From contig CAKSFR010000002.1 in NCBI GenBank assembly GCA_934454635.1, positions 124,001 to 188,000 of the forward strand: DNA of 64,000 bases, written 5' to 3'. The notes below the pieces were generated by a model. It was not told the origin of the DNA, made no database searches, and saw nothing but the letters and a program-made list of their open reading frames with translations. Positions 8,468 through 18,159 of the stretch are shown here, in pieces. This DNA comes from an uncultured Ruminiclostridium sp. Its GTDB lineage: Bacteria; Bacillota; Clostridia; Oscillospirales; Ruminococcaceae. Both the position numbers and the translations under genes were made by a program. Positions within the stretch are counted from its first letter, which is position 1, and each line of letters opens with the position of its first letter.

Positions 8468-9667
8468 TTAGTCCATTGCCTTGTAGGAACCTGTGGTGTT
8501 GCCGTCTGCGTCTGTGGAAAGAACGATTTCAACAGCCTTAGGAGCCTTTGTGGGTTCACCTGCGGTATCCCATGTCATTCCAAGACCGGTTACGCCGTCG
8601 AAAGTGATCTGGGTCATTGCGCCTGCGAGAGCGGTTCCCATTTCTTCAACGCTCATATCGGGTGTTACGTTTGCCTTTTCAGCGGCAGCCTTGATGATAT
8701 ACATAGCGTCGTAAGCGTCTGCTGCGAACTGGTTGGGAGTTTCGCCGTACTTTTCTGTGTACTTCTTTACGAAGTTTACTGTGAGGTCGTCGGTAGCGTC
8801 CGCTGCGAAAGGAGTAAGGAGCATTACGCCTTCAGCGAGAGAAAGGTCGAAGTTCTCGAGAGCGAGGATACCGTCAAGACCATCGCAGCCGAAGAACTTA
8901 GCGTTTAAGCCCGCTGTCTTAGCCTGAGATAAGATAAGCGAAGCTTCCTGATAATAAATCGGGAGGAATACGAGTTCTGCGCCGCCGTCCTTAGCTTTCT
9001 GGATCTGAACGGAGAAGTCTGTCTTGGAGTCGTCGGTGAAAGCTTCTGCCGCAACGATCTCAAAGGGCTGATTTGCAGCCTCGGCAGCGAACTTTTCGTA
9101 GATACCGGAGGAGTATACGTCGGAGCTGTTGTAGATTACGGCAACCTTTGAAGCAAGGCTGTGCGTACCGATATACTGAGCAGCTGCAATACCCTGGTTC
9201 GGGTCGGAGAAGCATACTCTGAATGCGTTGTCATACTTGATGGATTCAACAGCGGAGCCGGAGGGAGTAAGCTGGAACATACCGTCCTTGTGAGTTTCCT
9301 CAACAACTGCCTGACAGGGCGTAGAGGTTACCGTACCCATGAGGATCTGCATACCCCAGTCCTTAAGGGTGTTATATGCGTTTACGGACTTTTCTGCGTC
9401 GTGAACGTCGTCCTCAAACTTAAATTCGATTTTCTTGCCGTTGATGCCGCCGGCTTCGTTGATTTCGTTGGCAGCGAGTTCAGCGGCGTTCTTTACAGCC
9501 TGTCCGTATACGGCTGCACCGCCTGTTATAGGACCGATACCGCCGATTTTGAATACGTCGGAGTTAGAAGAGCTGCCTGCACCTCCGTTTTCGGAGCAGC
9601 CGGCAAAAGAAACTACCATTGCCGCCGCGCAAAGACCTGCGCCTAATTTCTTCATTAAAGATTTCAT
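8468..9667 (-). CDS. livK: Branched-chain amino acid-binding lipoprotein LivK
   Basis: 399 residues, periplasmic-binding-protein fold of the Peripla_BP_6 family, anchored outside the membrane. The signal peptide ends in a lipobox (VSFAGC), followed by a Gly/Ser/Asn linker. The mature part begins KIGGIGPITGGAAVYGQAVKNA, with GMQILMGTVTSTPCQAV as the ligand-loop region. AAGGAAGG precedes the ATG. It is the first gene of livKHMGF and captures substrate for LivHM/LivGF. Confidence 0.95.
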   Translation of the reverse strand: MKSLMKKLGAGLCAAAMVVSFAGCSENGGAGSSSNSDVFKIGGIGPITGGAAVYGQAVKNAAELAANEINEAGGINGKKIEFKFEDDVHDAEKSVNAYNTLKDWGMQILMGTVTSTPCQAVVEETHKDGMFQLTPSGSAVESIKYDNAFRVCFSDPNQGIAAAQYIGTHSLASKVAVIYNSSDVYSSGIYEKFAAEAANQPFEIVAAEAFTDDSKTDFSVQIQKAKDGGAELVFLPIYYQEASLILSQAKTAGLNAKFFGCDGLDGILALENFDLSLAEGVMLLTPFAADATDDLTVNFVKKYTEKYGETPNQFAADAYDAMYIIKAAAEKANVTPDMSVEEMGTALAGAMTQITFDGVTGLGMTWDTAGEPTKAPKAVEIVLSTDADGNTTGSYKAMD

Positions 9668-9789
9668 AACGTACCTTCCTTTTGTTTGCCCCTTTTCGGG
9701 TGCATTTTTTTCTGTTTTTTAGGGCTTATTTCGCCGCATGCACGCCTGTAAAAACCGTGTAAACGCTTTGAAGTACACCTTACTAAAAT

Positions 9790-9816
9790 ATTATAGTATT
9801 TATGCAGTTTTGTCAA
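9790..9816 (-). promoter_or_regulatory. Promoter of the liv operon
   Basis: Minus strand: TTGACA at 9811-9816 and TATAAT at 9790-9795, both consensus but 15 bp apart, slightly short. The predicted leader to livK is ~115 nt. I saw no T-box or other known riboswitch in it. Confidence 0.6.
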
Positions 9817-9947
9817 GAGTAAATCAGCACAATTACAGCGCGCGACAGGGCGGCTTTTTGTAAAAAAACAACGAAAAATCAGCGAAATATGAATATTGCC
9901 GCAGCAGTTCCTGCAAAATCCAAGCAAAATTTAGGAAAAAAGCGCGT

Positions 9948-10829
9948 TTATTGACGGATGTGGACGTCAAGCTGTTCATACGGAATTTCGATATTATCCT
10001 TGATAAATTCGCGGCGCACGCCCTCGACCGCAGCGAAGTAAACGTCCCAGTAATTCTCGGTTTTCGTCCAAAGACGGACGGTTATTGCGATGCTGCTTGC
10101 GTCGTGGCTGCTCATGCGTATAAACGGCTCCATGCCCTTTTCGCGGATTATCAGGTCGTTTCCCGCAAGCGCGTTTTCGATCGCTTTCACTGCCGCGTCG
10201 TAATCCGAATCGTAGGATATTCCGAAAACGAGGTCAACGCGGCGCAGCGGCATTTCGTTGTAGTTTGTAACGACCGCGCCCGCGGCGGTTCCGTTGGGGA
10301 TAAACACCGCCTTATTATCGACCGTGAGCAGCTTTGTGTAAAGGATCGAAATACTGTCTACAGTTCCCTCGGCGTCGCCGCATCGGATATAGCTGCCTAC
10401 GCGGAAAGGCTTTGAAAACAGGATAAGAAATCCTCCCGCGAGGTTTGAGAGGCTGTTCTGGAGCGCAAGACCTATCGCAACGCCCGCCGTACCGATAAAG
10501 GTAATTATCGAGGTCATCGGCACGCCGAGAATGGTTAGCACGACGGTTATGACCAGCACATAAAGCACGATCTTTACCGCCGAGCGGACAAATCTGTTTA
10601 TCGTCAGGTCGAGCTTGGATTTATCCATTGCCTTGCTCATCAGCTTTACGGTCAGCTTTGAGAGAAAAATGCCGACGGCAAGCACGACTATCGCCGCGAT
10701 TATCACGGGGATTTTCGAGTAAAATCCCGTCCAGATGTCGTTGAGCAGCTTTTCAAATTTGCTCAGTTCTTTTTCGGCGTTCTGAATAATATCGGTTCCG
10801 TCCGCCGCAAGAAATGTCATAAAACTCAT
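9948..10829 (-). CDS. mscS: Small-conductance mechanosensitive channel (MscS family)
   Basis: 293 residues. An N-terminal soluble helix is followed by three membrane segments (~35-125); TM3 and the start of the beta domain read GTAGVAIGLALQNSLSNLAGGFLIL, matching the MscS pore helix. The cytoplasmic beta and alpha-beta domains contain the family marks FRVGSYI and VFIPNG. It relieves osmotic downshock by opening under membrane tension. GAAAGG lies 8 nt before the ATG. The next gene upstream (DUF554) ends 19 bp away on the same strand, so they are probably co-transcribed. Confidence 0.92.
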   Translation of the reverse strand: MSFMTFLAADGTDIIQNAEKELSKFEKLLNDIWTGFYSKIPVIIAAIVVLAVGIFLSKLTVKLMSKAMDKSKLDLTINRFVRSAVKIVLYVLVITVVLTILGVPMTSIITFIGTAGVAIGLALQNSLSNLAGGFLILFSKPFRVGSYIRCGDAEGTVDSISILYTKLLTVDNKAVFIPNGTAAGAVVTNYNEMPLRRVDLVFGISYDSDYDAAVKAIENALAGNDLIIREKGMEPFIRMSSHDASSIAITVRLWTKTENYWDVYFAAVEGVRREFIKDNIEIPYEQLDVHIRQ

Positions 10830-10848
10830 GTCATTGTCCTTTCAGAGG

Positions 10849-11550
10849 TCATAAAGAAAAAACGTTCCGTATTATTTCGTAAAGCACGGGCACAAGCAGC
10901 GCGGGGAGCATATTTCCCGTTCTGAATTTTTTTCCGAACGCGAGATTTACGCCCACGCAGAAGATAAGCACCGAGCCGACGAACGACAGATTTGCGATAA
11001 GCGTTTCACTCATCACGGGTTCGAGCAGCTTTGCGAAAAGCGTTATCGCGCCCTGATAAATAAATATCGGAATCGCCGAAAACATTACGCCTATGCCCAT
11101 TGTCGAGGCGAAAACCATGACGATAACGCAATCAAGCACGGATTTTGCGGCGATTGTCGAAAAATCTCCGTAAAGCCCGTCCTCAAGCGAACCGACGACA
11201 GCCATTGCGCCTACGCAGATGACCAGAGAGGCGGTAACAAAGCCCTCGACGAAGCTCGAATCGTTTTCTCGCTTCACTTTTTTCTTGAGAAATTCGCCGA
11301 ACCTGTCCAGTCGCTCCTCGATATTCAGCGCCTCTCCCGCCAGCGAGCCCAGCACCAGAGAAAAAATGAGCAGCATTGTGTTTTCAATGCCCGTCATGCC
11401 CGAAAGCGCGCCCGAAGCGCCGATGAAAATTGTCGCTGCGCCGAGCGCGGTCATAAGAATATCCTGAAAGCGCTGTTTAAGCCCGTTTTTAAACAGCAGT
11501 CCGAGCAGCGAGCCTAATATGACCGCCGCCGTATTGATAATTGTTCCCAT
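10849..11550 (-). CDS. DUF554 family membrane protein
   Basis: 233 residues from the chosen start, with about seven membrane segments. DUF554 proteins (YdfK/YqgA type) begin MGTIINTAAVILGSLLG, which fixes the start at 11550. A longer reading to 11625 would add 25 residues encoded by the MITE-like repeat, which is implausible. Function is unknown. A weak GGGTAA precedes the ATG. The gene sits directly downstream of MITE copy 2, which therefore occupies its promoter region, and upstream of mscS. Confidence 0.88.
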   Translation of the reverse strand: MGTIINTAAVILGSLLGLLFKNGLKQRFQDILMTALGAATIFIGASGALSGMTGIENTMLLIFSLVLGSLAGEALNIEERLDRFGEFLKKKVKRENDSSFVEGFVTASLVICVGAMAVVGSLEDGLYGDFSTIAAKSVLDCVIVMVFASTMGIGVMFSAIPIFIYQGAITLFAKLLEPVMSETLIANLSFVGSVLIFCVGVNLAFGKKFRTGNMLPALLVPVLYEIIRNVFSL

Positions 11551-11569
11551 AAATGTTACCCGATATGTA

Positions 11570-11671
11570 ATACTAAGCACCAATAAAACAATAGATAAAA
11601 ATTCTCGTATAATCCATATATGCAAAGAATATACTCGATTTTTTGTATAGCTTTTAATTGGTGCTGAGTAT
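11570..11671. repeat. MITE-like AT-rich palindromic element, copy 2
   Basis: 102 bp with terminal inverted repeats ATACTAAGCACCAAT...ATTGGTGCTGAGTAT; the interior is also largely palindromic around CATATATG. Same orientation as the copy at 17549. It lies 3' of gdhA and 5' of the DUF554 gene. Confidence 0.85.
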
Positions 11672-11682
11672 AAAGTAATAGA

Positions 11683-11710
11683 ATACGGCGGAAGAAGCCC
11701 TCCGCCGTAT
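11683..11710 (-). terminator. Terminator-like hairpin after gdhA
   Basis: A 10-bp perfect stem ATACGGCGGA/TCCGCCGTAT with an 8-nt loop, 21 bp past the gdhA stop. The T-run is weak on the minus strand but good on the plus strand. Confidence 0.55.
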
Positions 11711-11731
11711 GTTTTTTATATTTTCGCGTTA

Positions 11732-13320
<1,589 letters not shown>

Positions 13321-13326
13321 AAATAT

Positions 13327-13355
13327 ATAATAGCATATTTCAACGCGTTTTGCAA
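13327..13355 (-). promoter_or_regulatory. gdhA promoter
   Basis: Minus strand TTGCAA (13350-13355), 17-bp spacer, TATTAT (13327-13332). Transcription would start near 13320. Confidence 0.6.
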
Positions 13356-13542
13356 TATCTTTGCGAAAAAAATTCAGATTTTTTTGAAAAAATTCATTTT
13401 ACGGATAAAAAGAGTGAAAATCGGCAGGATTTTTTCTTTGCCGTTGCACAAAAATGTAAAAATCAAGAAAAATATTACAGTTTGTCATATTCGTCCGCGG
13501 CTTAGAATAATATCAATTAAGAAACGGAAAGGAATGATGAAC

Positions 13543-14688
13543 ATGGTTGTGTATACAATGACGAAAAAACAAGTGCTGCGGGTAATATCGGTCGTGCTTT
13601 TCCTGATAGTCGCCGTGATAATAACGATATTTGCGGTAGTGAACGCGGTTACGGTCAGCGCCGCCGAACCGAAGCTGCCGATATACAGCGTCGAGCGCGG
13701 CGACAACAAGATCGCGATTACGTTCGACTGCGCCTGGGGAAACTCCAACACCGACGAGCTGCTGAAAATCCTGAAAGACGCGAACGCAAAGGCAACATTC
13801 TTTGTTACGGGTGAATTTTGCGACAAATACCCCGACGACGTAAAGAAGTTCTATGACGCGGGACATTCCGTGCAGAATCATTCCGACGCGCACCCGCACG
13901 TCAAGGGAATGAACATAAACGACCTTATCGCCGACACCAAGGAATGCAGCCGCAAGATAAAAATGATAACGGGCGAAGAACCGAAGCTGTACCGCGCGCC
14001 CTACGGCGAATATGACGATACCGTCATGGCGACGGTCGAGGGAATGGGCTTTAAGGTCATTCAGTGGGACGTTGACAGTATCGACTGGGAGGATCCCGAC
14101 GCGGCGACCATTCAGAACCGAATCCTCTCCAAAACGCAGTCCGGCTCGATTTTGCTGTTCCACAACGACCTTGAAAATACCACGCAGGCTCTCCCCGCAA
14201 CGCTTACCTCGCTACTTCAAAAGGGATATGAATTTGTAAAAGCCGACGACCTTATCTATTATGACAGTTATCGGATGGACAATACGGGCAGGCAGATATA
14301 CGAGCCGAACCTTACGGCGACGTCTAACGTTGTAATCTACGCGGACGACAGCTATGCAAACTCGGCGTTTGAAAAAATCCGCCGGAACCTTTCCATTGAG
14401 GAAATTTACACGCTCTCGACGTACGACAAGCTGGCGGTTATAGAAAAAATCAAGGGATTTCTTACCGACGCGGAGATTGCGGCGATACAGATGATGAGCT
14501 ACGAGGACTTGTACGCCGCCTACGGAAGCCTTGTTTTTGCCGCTGAGAACTACGGTACGGGCGGCGCTGCGGAGGTCGAGCAGCCGCTTGACGACTACAG
14601 CGCTTATACTCAGCAGGACTACACGACAGAACAAGAGGAATACCCCGAAATGTCTGAAGCCGAAATGACGGAAGAGGTTGCCAAATAA
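13543..14688 (+). CDS. Membrane-anchored polysaccharide deacetylase
   Basis: 381 residues: one N-terminal membrane helix (~11-35), then a NodB/CE4 deacetylase domain. The motifs are complete: TFD (Asp62), HSDAH (His113 and His117, metal ligands), RAPYG (Arg151), DVDSIDW and LLFH (His207). It resembles PdaA/PdaB-type enzymes acting on peptidoglycan amino sugars; the exact substrate is inferred. The C-terminal ~130 residues are a helical region of unknown role with an acidic Gln/Glu/Tyr-rich tail. An open frame reaches back to 13384, but GAAAGG at 13527-13532 points to a start at 13537 or 13543. It stands alone. Confidence 0.88.
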   Translation: MVVYTMTKKQVLRVISVVLFLIVAVIITIFAVVNAVTVSAAEPKLPIYSVERGDNKIAITFDCAWGNSNTDELLKILKDANAKATFFVTGEFCDKYPDDVKKFYDAGHSVQNHSDAHPHVKGMNINDLIADTKECSRKIKMITGEEPKLYRAPYGEYDDTVMATVEGMGFKVIQWDVDSIDWEDPDAATIQNRILSKTQSGSILLFHNDLENTTQALPATLTSLLQKGYEFVKADDLIYYDSYRMDNTGRQIYEPNLTATSNVVIYADDSYANSAFEKIRRNLSIEEIYTLSTYDKLAVIEKIKGFLTDAEIAAIQMMSYEDLYAAYGSLVFAAENYGTGGAAEVEQPLDDYSAYTQQDYTTEQEEYPEMSEAEMTEEVAK

Positions 14689-14692
14689 ACGT

Positions 14693-14725
14693 AAAGCCGC
14701 GGGAAAAGCAAACTCCCGCGGCTTT
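14693..14725 (+). terminator. Terminator of the deacetylase gene
   Basis: A perfect 12-bp stem AAAGCCGCGGGA/TCCCGCGGCTTT with a 9-nt loop, starting 4 bp past the stop. The same AAAGCCGC...GCGGCTTT frame recurs next to other cloverleaf elements (33.9, 41.1 and 51.4 kb). Confidence 0.8.
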
Positions 14726-14791
14726 CAACTTCCTCGATTCCTCCCTTGCCCCGACAAACGCCGCACTTCGCACGAGCAGCTCGGGCGGAGC

Positions 14792-14891
14792 GCGCGGCGC
14801 GCCGCATTCGGCTTCGCCGAATGCGGCGGCGGGCGGCGAAGCCGCCCGCTTATGTCGGCTGCACGCGAAGCGGGCAGCCGACGCGCCGCGC
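14792..14891. repeat. Cloverleaf palindromic element 1
   Basis: Outer stem of 10 bp (GCGCGGCGCG, 14792-14801, with 14882-14891) encloses three hairpins. These are GCCGCATTCGGC with loop TTC, GCGGGCGGC with loop GAA (14829-14849), and an arm beginning TCGGCTGC with loop GAA and one mismatch (14855-14881). It lies between the convergent deacetylase and TauE-like genes. Confidence 0.8.
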
Positions 14892-14903
14892 AGGGTGTGG
14901 GGG

Positions 14904-15680
14904 TCAGAACAGATAATTCACAGCGAGTATCACCGCGCTCGTGACGATCATAACGATCCCGACAACGCGGTTTAGCGTTACGGCGCTTGCTTTATTGGCG
15001 ATGACCGCCGCGATCCGCGCCCAGATAAGGGTGAAAACGACGCAGAGGATAAGGCTCGTGATATCGGGGATACCGCCTATCGCAAAGTGACTTATCCCGC
15101 CCGTAAGCGCGGTAAAAGCCATGATGAAAACGCTTGTGCCGACCGCCATGTGCATTTCGTATCCGAGAAACGAGGTGAGTACGAAAAGCAGCATCATTCC
15201 GCCGCCTGCGCCGACAAATCCGCAGATAAATCCAACGAGCGCGCCGCCGATAACCGATTTTATAATTCGTTCACGGGGCGAGGCGGCTGACATCTGCTCT
15301 TTTGTCGTGGTGACGGGCTTTAGGATAAAGCGCAGACCTATGAATATCATTGCGATCTGCATCGTTCCGCTCATCGCCTGCTCGGGCAGCAGGCTTGCGA
15401 CAAGGCTCCCGACGACTGTCATTCCAAGCACGCAGAGAAGCAGCACAAGGCTGTTCCTAACGTCGAGGTTTTTGTGTTTTTTGTAGGTTGCCGCACTTGC
15501 CGCGCTTGCGAGAACGTCGCTCGCCAGTCCTATTCCGACCGCCTGATAGGCAGGTGTTCCGAGAAAAGTGGTGAGCATAGGTCCGATTACCGCCGCCGCG
15601 CTCATTCCCGCAAAGCCTGTTCCAATTCCCGCTCCCGCCCCTGCGAGAAAACAGACGAGAATTTTTATCAAAATGTCCAT
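14904..15680 (-). CDS. TauE/SafE family permease
   Basis: 258 residues with seven to eight membrane segments and Gly-rich helices (GAGAGIGTGFAGM, GFICGFVGAGGGMMLL), the duplicated signature of the TauE/SafE (DUF81) family. Members export sulfite, sulfoacetate or related organic anions; the substrate here is unknown. Placement in the cytoplasmic membrane follows from the helices. GGAGG lies 5 nt before the ATG. It is transcribed convergently to the deacetylase, and cloverleaf element 1 abuts its 3' end. Confidence 0.9.
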   Translation of the reverse strand: MDILIKILVCFLAGAGAGIGTGFAGMSAAAVIGPMLTTFLGTPAYQAVGIGLASDVLASAASAATYKKHKNLDVRNSLVLLLCVLGMTVVGSLVASLLPEQAMSGTMQIAMIFIGLRFILKPVTTTKEQMSAASPRERIIKSVIGGALVGFICGFVGAGGGMMLLFVLTSFLGYEMHMAVGTSVFIMAFTALTGGISHFAIGGIPDITSLILCVVFTLIWARIAAVIANKASAVTLNRVVGIVMIVTSAVILAVNYLF

Positions 15681-15813
15681 ACCGACCTCCGTTACTCAGT
15701 CATTTAGGGAATTATACCATATTTGCACGGCGCGGTCAATGAGTATGCCGTGAAATTTTCGGAAAAAAGTCCGCAGGTGCTTGTGCCTGCGGACAAATTC
15801 TGTTTATTCGGGA

Positions 15814-16503
15814 TTATTCCGCGGCTTTTTTAATGCACGCTATCGCGTTAAGACTGCGGGGATATCCTATATACGGAAGACACTGCGAAACCACGCTTGT
15901 GAGAAAATCCGCGTCGTTCCCGAGGTTCATATTGCCTTTGGTGTGGGCGGTGAGCTGCGGTTCACAGCCACCCTGCGCCATAATGAAGCAAAAAGTTATC
16001 ATCTCGCGCTGTCTGAGGTCAAGCCCCGTGCGGGTGTAGTAATCTCCGAAGCAGTTAGCGGCAAGCCAGCGGTTTATATGTCCCGCTTTCCATGCTTCCT
16101 TCATATGCTCGCCGAATATTTCAGCCTGCGCCCGAACGCCCTTTTCAAGACGGTTTTCGGGAGTAACGGTCGCCTGCCGCGCTGTAGGAAGCGCAATTCC
16201 GTTTTGCTTGAGCACGTCGTTTGTTATGTTCAAAAACGGAAGCATTCTTCCGTATCCAAGGTAGTCTGCCGCCTGATACGCTATTTCCTTTGCGGAAATC
16301 GGCGAAACTCCGTTATCGAGGGCGTATTGCAGCATTTCGCGGTATGCGTCGGTTCCGCCGCAGCCTATCAGCGCCGCAAGTATTGCCATACAGCGGGTCG
16401 TGACGTCAAGCTTTACGCAAGGCTCGTTTATTACCTCGCCGAACGCGAAATGTTCAAAAATTTCCGAAAATTCGGGGTCGGTTATTTTAAGCTCACTGTT
16501 CAT
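15814..16503 (-). CDS. Carboxymuconolactone decarboxylase (CMD) family protein
   Basis: 229 residues with two CMD-like all-helical repeats. The second has RQREMITFCFIMAQGGCEPQL followed by AHTKGNMNLG, typical of the YurZ-like branch. No AhpD-type CxxC pair is visible, so a peroxidase-partner role is unlikely and true function is unknown. It starts 1 bp after the flavodoxin stop and is the last gene of a cupin-flavodoxin-CMD operon, a grouping seen in many gut anaerobes and suggestive of redox or small-molecule detoxification. Confidence 0.88.
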   Translation of the reverse strand: MNSELKITDPEFSEIFEHFAFGEVINEPCVKLDVTTRCMAILAALIGCGGTDAYREMLQYALDNGVSPISAKEIAYQAADYLGYGRMLPFLNITNDVLKQNGIALPTARQATVTPENRLEKGVRAQAEIFGEHMKEAWKAGHINRWLAANCFGDYYTRTGLDLRQREMITFCFIMAQGGCEPQLTAHTKGNMNLGNDADFLTSVVSQCLPYIGYPRSLNAIACIKKAAE

Positions 16504-16504
16504 A

Positions 16505-16975
16505 TCAGCATTTCTCCGCCCAGTCTGCGAGCGCCGCGTCCGACATACCGTTTACGAGCTTGCCATCTTTCCAGTTTGCGTTGGGGCAGACTTCTTTCAG
16601 CACGTCGAGCGTTTTGCCCATGCCGCTGCCGCCCGAGGTCGCGAACGGTATGAGAGTTTTTCCCGAAAAGTCATAGCTTTCAACGAAAGCGTCGATAATT
16701 CTCGGAGCGACGTACCACCAAATAGGGAAGCCGATGAATATTTTGTCGTAATCGCTCATGTTTGCAAGCTTTTCAGCTATTGCGGGGCGCGAAGCGCGGT
16801 CGTTCATTTCAACCGTGCTGCGGCTGTTCTTGTTTGTCCAGTCAAGATCCTCACGGGTGTAGGGCTGAACGGGCTTTATTTCAAAAATGTCCGCTCCGAT
16901 TGCTTTCGCAAGGCGCTGTGCCGCCTTTTCGGTCACTCCGCTTGCGGAAAAATACGCTACAAGCTTCTTGCTCAT
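16505..16975 (-). CDS. Flavodoxin family protein
   Basis: 156 residues with a flavodoxin-like fold. The FMN phosphate loop is AYFSASGVTEKAA near the N-terminus, FIGFPIWWYVAP forms the isoalloxazine loop, and FATSGGSGMG the third binding loop. This is the Flavodoxin_4 type common in Clostridia, a cytoplasmic one- or two-electron carrier. It starts 1 bp after the cupin stop and ends 1 bp before the CMD gene, so the three are one transcript. Confidence 0.92.
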   Translation of the reverse strand: MSKKLVAYFSASGVTEKAAQRLAKAIGADIFEIKPVQPYTREDLDWTNKNSRSTVEMNDRASRPAIAEKLANMSDYDKIFIGFPIWWYVAPRIIDAFVESYDFSGKTLIPFATSGGSGMGKTLDVLKEVCPNANWKDGKLVNGMSDAALADWAEKC

Positions 16976-16976
16976 T

Positions 16977-17417
16977 TCAGTTTTCCTCCAATTCGTTGTA
17001 TTCCTTGTCGTTTACGGGTTCAAGCCATTCGGTCGAAGCGTCCTCGCCGGGAATTTCGATCGCGATATGCGAGAACCAGCTGTCTTTTTTGGCGCCGTGC
17101 CAGTGCTTTACGCCTGCGGGAATGGATATTACCGAGCCTTCGGCGAGCGGCACGGGCTTTTTGCCGTATTCCTGATACCAGCCTTCGCCCGCCGTGCATA
17201 TCAAAAGCTGTCCGCCGCCTTTTTTGGCGTTGTGGATATGCCAGTTGTTGCGGCAGCCCGGTTCAAATGTAACATTCACGGGCAAAAGTCCCGATTTCGG
17301 GTCGGCGAGAGGATTCAGATATGAATTGCCGATAAAATAACGCGCAAAACCGTCGTTGGGCGCGCCCCTGCCGAATTTGTCTGCTTTCTGAAAATCTTCG
17401 TAGTCGTGGTATTTCAA
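16977..17417 (-). CDS. Cupin domain protein
   Basis: 146 residues with a single cupin barrel. Metal ligands are likely in NNWHIHNAKKGGGQ (motif 1, HxH) and KHWHGA (motif 2). It is the type commonly found next to CMD and flavodoxin genes; the substrate is unknown. First gene of its operon, with AAAGGAG before the ATG. MITE copy 3 lies upstream, beyond the promoter. Confidence 0.9.
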   Translation of the reverse strand: MKYHDYEDFQKADKFGRGAPNDGFARYFIGNSYLNPLADPKSGLLPVNVTFEPGCRNNWHIHNAKKGGGQLLICTAGEGWYQEYGKKPVPLAEGSVISIPAGVKHWHGAKKDSWFSHIAIEIPGEDASTEWLEPVNDKEYNELEEN

Positions 17418-17473
17418 ATTTACCGCTCCTTTAGGTGTTGATATGCGCGGAGAAGATTCTTCCCGCTGACATA

Positions 17474-17501
17474 ATTATACACCGCGCGTCAAAAAAATCA
17501 A
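17474..17501 (-). promoter_or_regulatory. Promoter of the cupin-flavodoxin-CMD operon
   Basis: Minus strand TTGATT (17496-17501), 16-bp spacer, TATAAT (17474-17479). Confidence 0.6.
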
Positions 17502-17548
17502 ATGAAAATTTTGTGATTATGTGCAGCTGCCGCGCCAAACGATACATA

Positions 17549-17649
17549 ATACTGAGCGCCAATAAAACTATAGACAAAAATCTTCGCATAACCCATATAT
17601 ACAAGATTATACTTGATTTTTTGCGTAGCTTTTAATTGGCGCTAAGTAT
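17549..17649. repeat. MITE-like AT-rich palindromic element, copy 3
   Basis: 101 bp with termini ATACTGAGCGCCAAT...ATTGGCGCTAAGTAT. Relative to copy 2 both arms changed together (CACC/GGTG to CGCC/GGCG), so pairing is kept. It sits between the divergent cupin and V-ATPase promoters. Confidence 0.85.
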
Positions 17650-17733
17650 AACATATCGAAAATGAAACCCTGAAATTTGTTAAAAATCCGCAAAAATGCA
17701 TATAAAACGGATAATAATTAGGCGATATTGCCG

Positions 17734-17762
17734 TTGAAAAATAAAATCGAAAAGGTTATAAT
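17734..17762 (+). promoter_or_regulatory. Promoter of the V-ATPase operon
   Basis: TTGAAA (17734-17739), exact 17-bp spacer, TATAAT (17757-17762). The leader is short, about 35 nt. Confidence 0.7.
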
Positions 17763-17802
17763 GAAAATGTCTTTTAAAAAGTCCCCTTTTAAATAGGAAA
17801 GG

Positions 17803-18123
17803 ATGAGCATTTTGAACAACACCATTCAGAAAATAATAGAGCTTGATCAGGCTGCGAGAGAACGTGTTGAACAGGCGCAGCGGCAGGCGCAGAAAATAAC
17901 CGAGGAATGCATCGGAGAGCAGGAAAAGCTCACAGCCGAAACGGACGAGGAGGTTCGCGCCAAAATCGAAAGCATAAACAGCGAATACCGCGAAAAGGCT
18001 GACAAGGAAATTGAATTTCTGCGTGCGCAGTCCGAAGAGAAGTGCCGCAGGCTCAGCGAAATAGCAAAGCAGAACGCTCCGCAGTGGGAGTCCGAAATTC
18101 TTGAACGGATATTCGGCAGATAA
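17803..18123 (+). CDS. V-type ATPase peripheral stalk subunit (G/H type)
   Basis: 106 residues, almost wholly charged and helical with heptad character, matching the short stalk subunit that pairs with subunit E. It is the first gene of the nine-gene V-ATPase operon. The ATG at 17803 directly abuts the GGAAAGG site with no spacer. An in-frame TTG at 17812 has a 9-nt spacing and may be the real start, giving 103 residues. Sequence in this family is poorly conserved, so identification rests on length, coiled coil and position. Confidence 0.85.
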   Translation: MSILNNTIQKIIELDQAARERVEQAQRQAQKITEECIGEQEKLTAETDEEVRAKIESINSEYREKADKEIEFLRAQSEEKCRRLSEIAKQNAPQWESEILERIFGR

Positions 18124-18159
18124 CGGTCGGAAAATCCGCAGAGAAAGGATGGTCGGATT

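Noticed and set aside
9664..9927. Small open frame upstream of livK
   Set aside because: It contains the liv promoter and ribosome site; composition is not protein-like.
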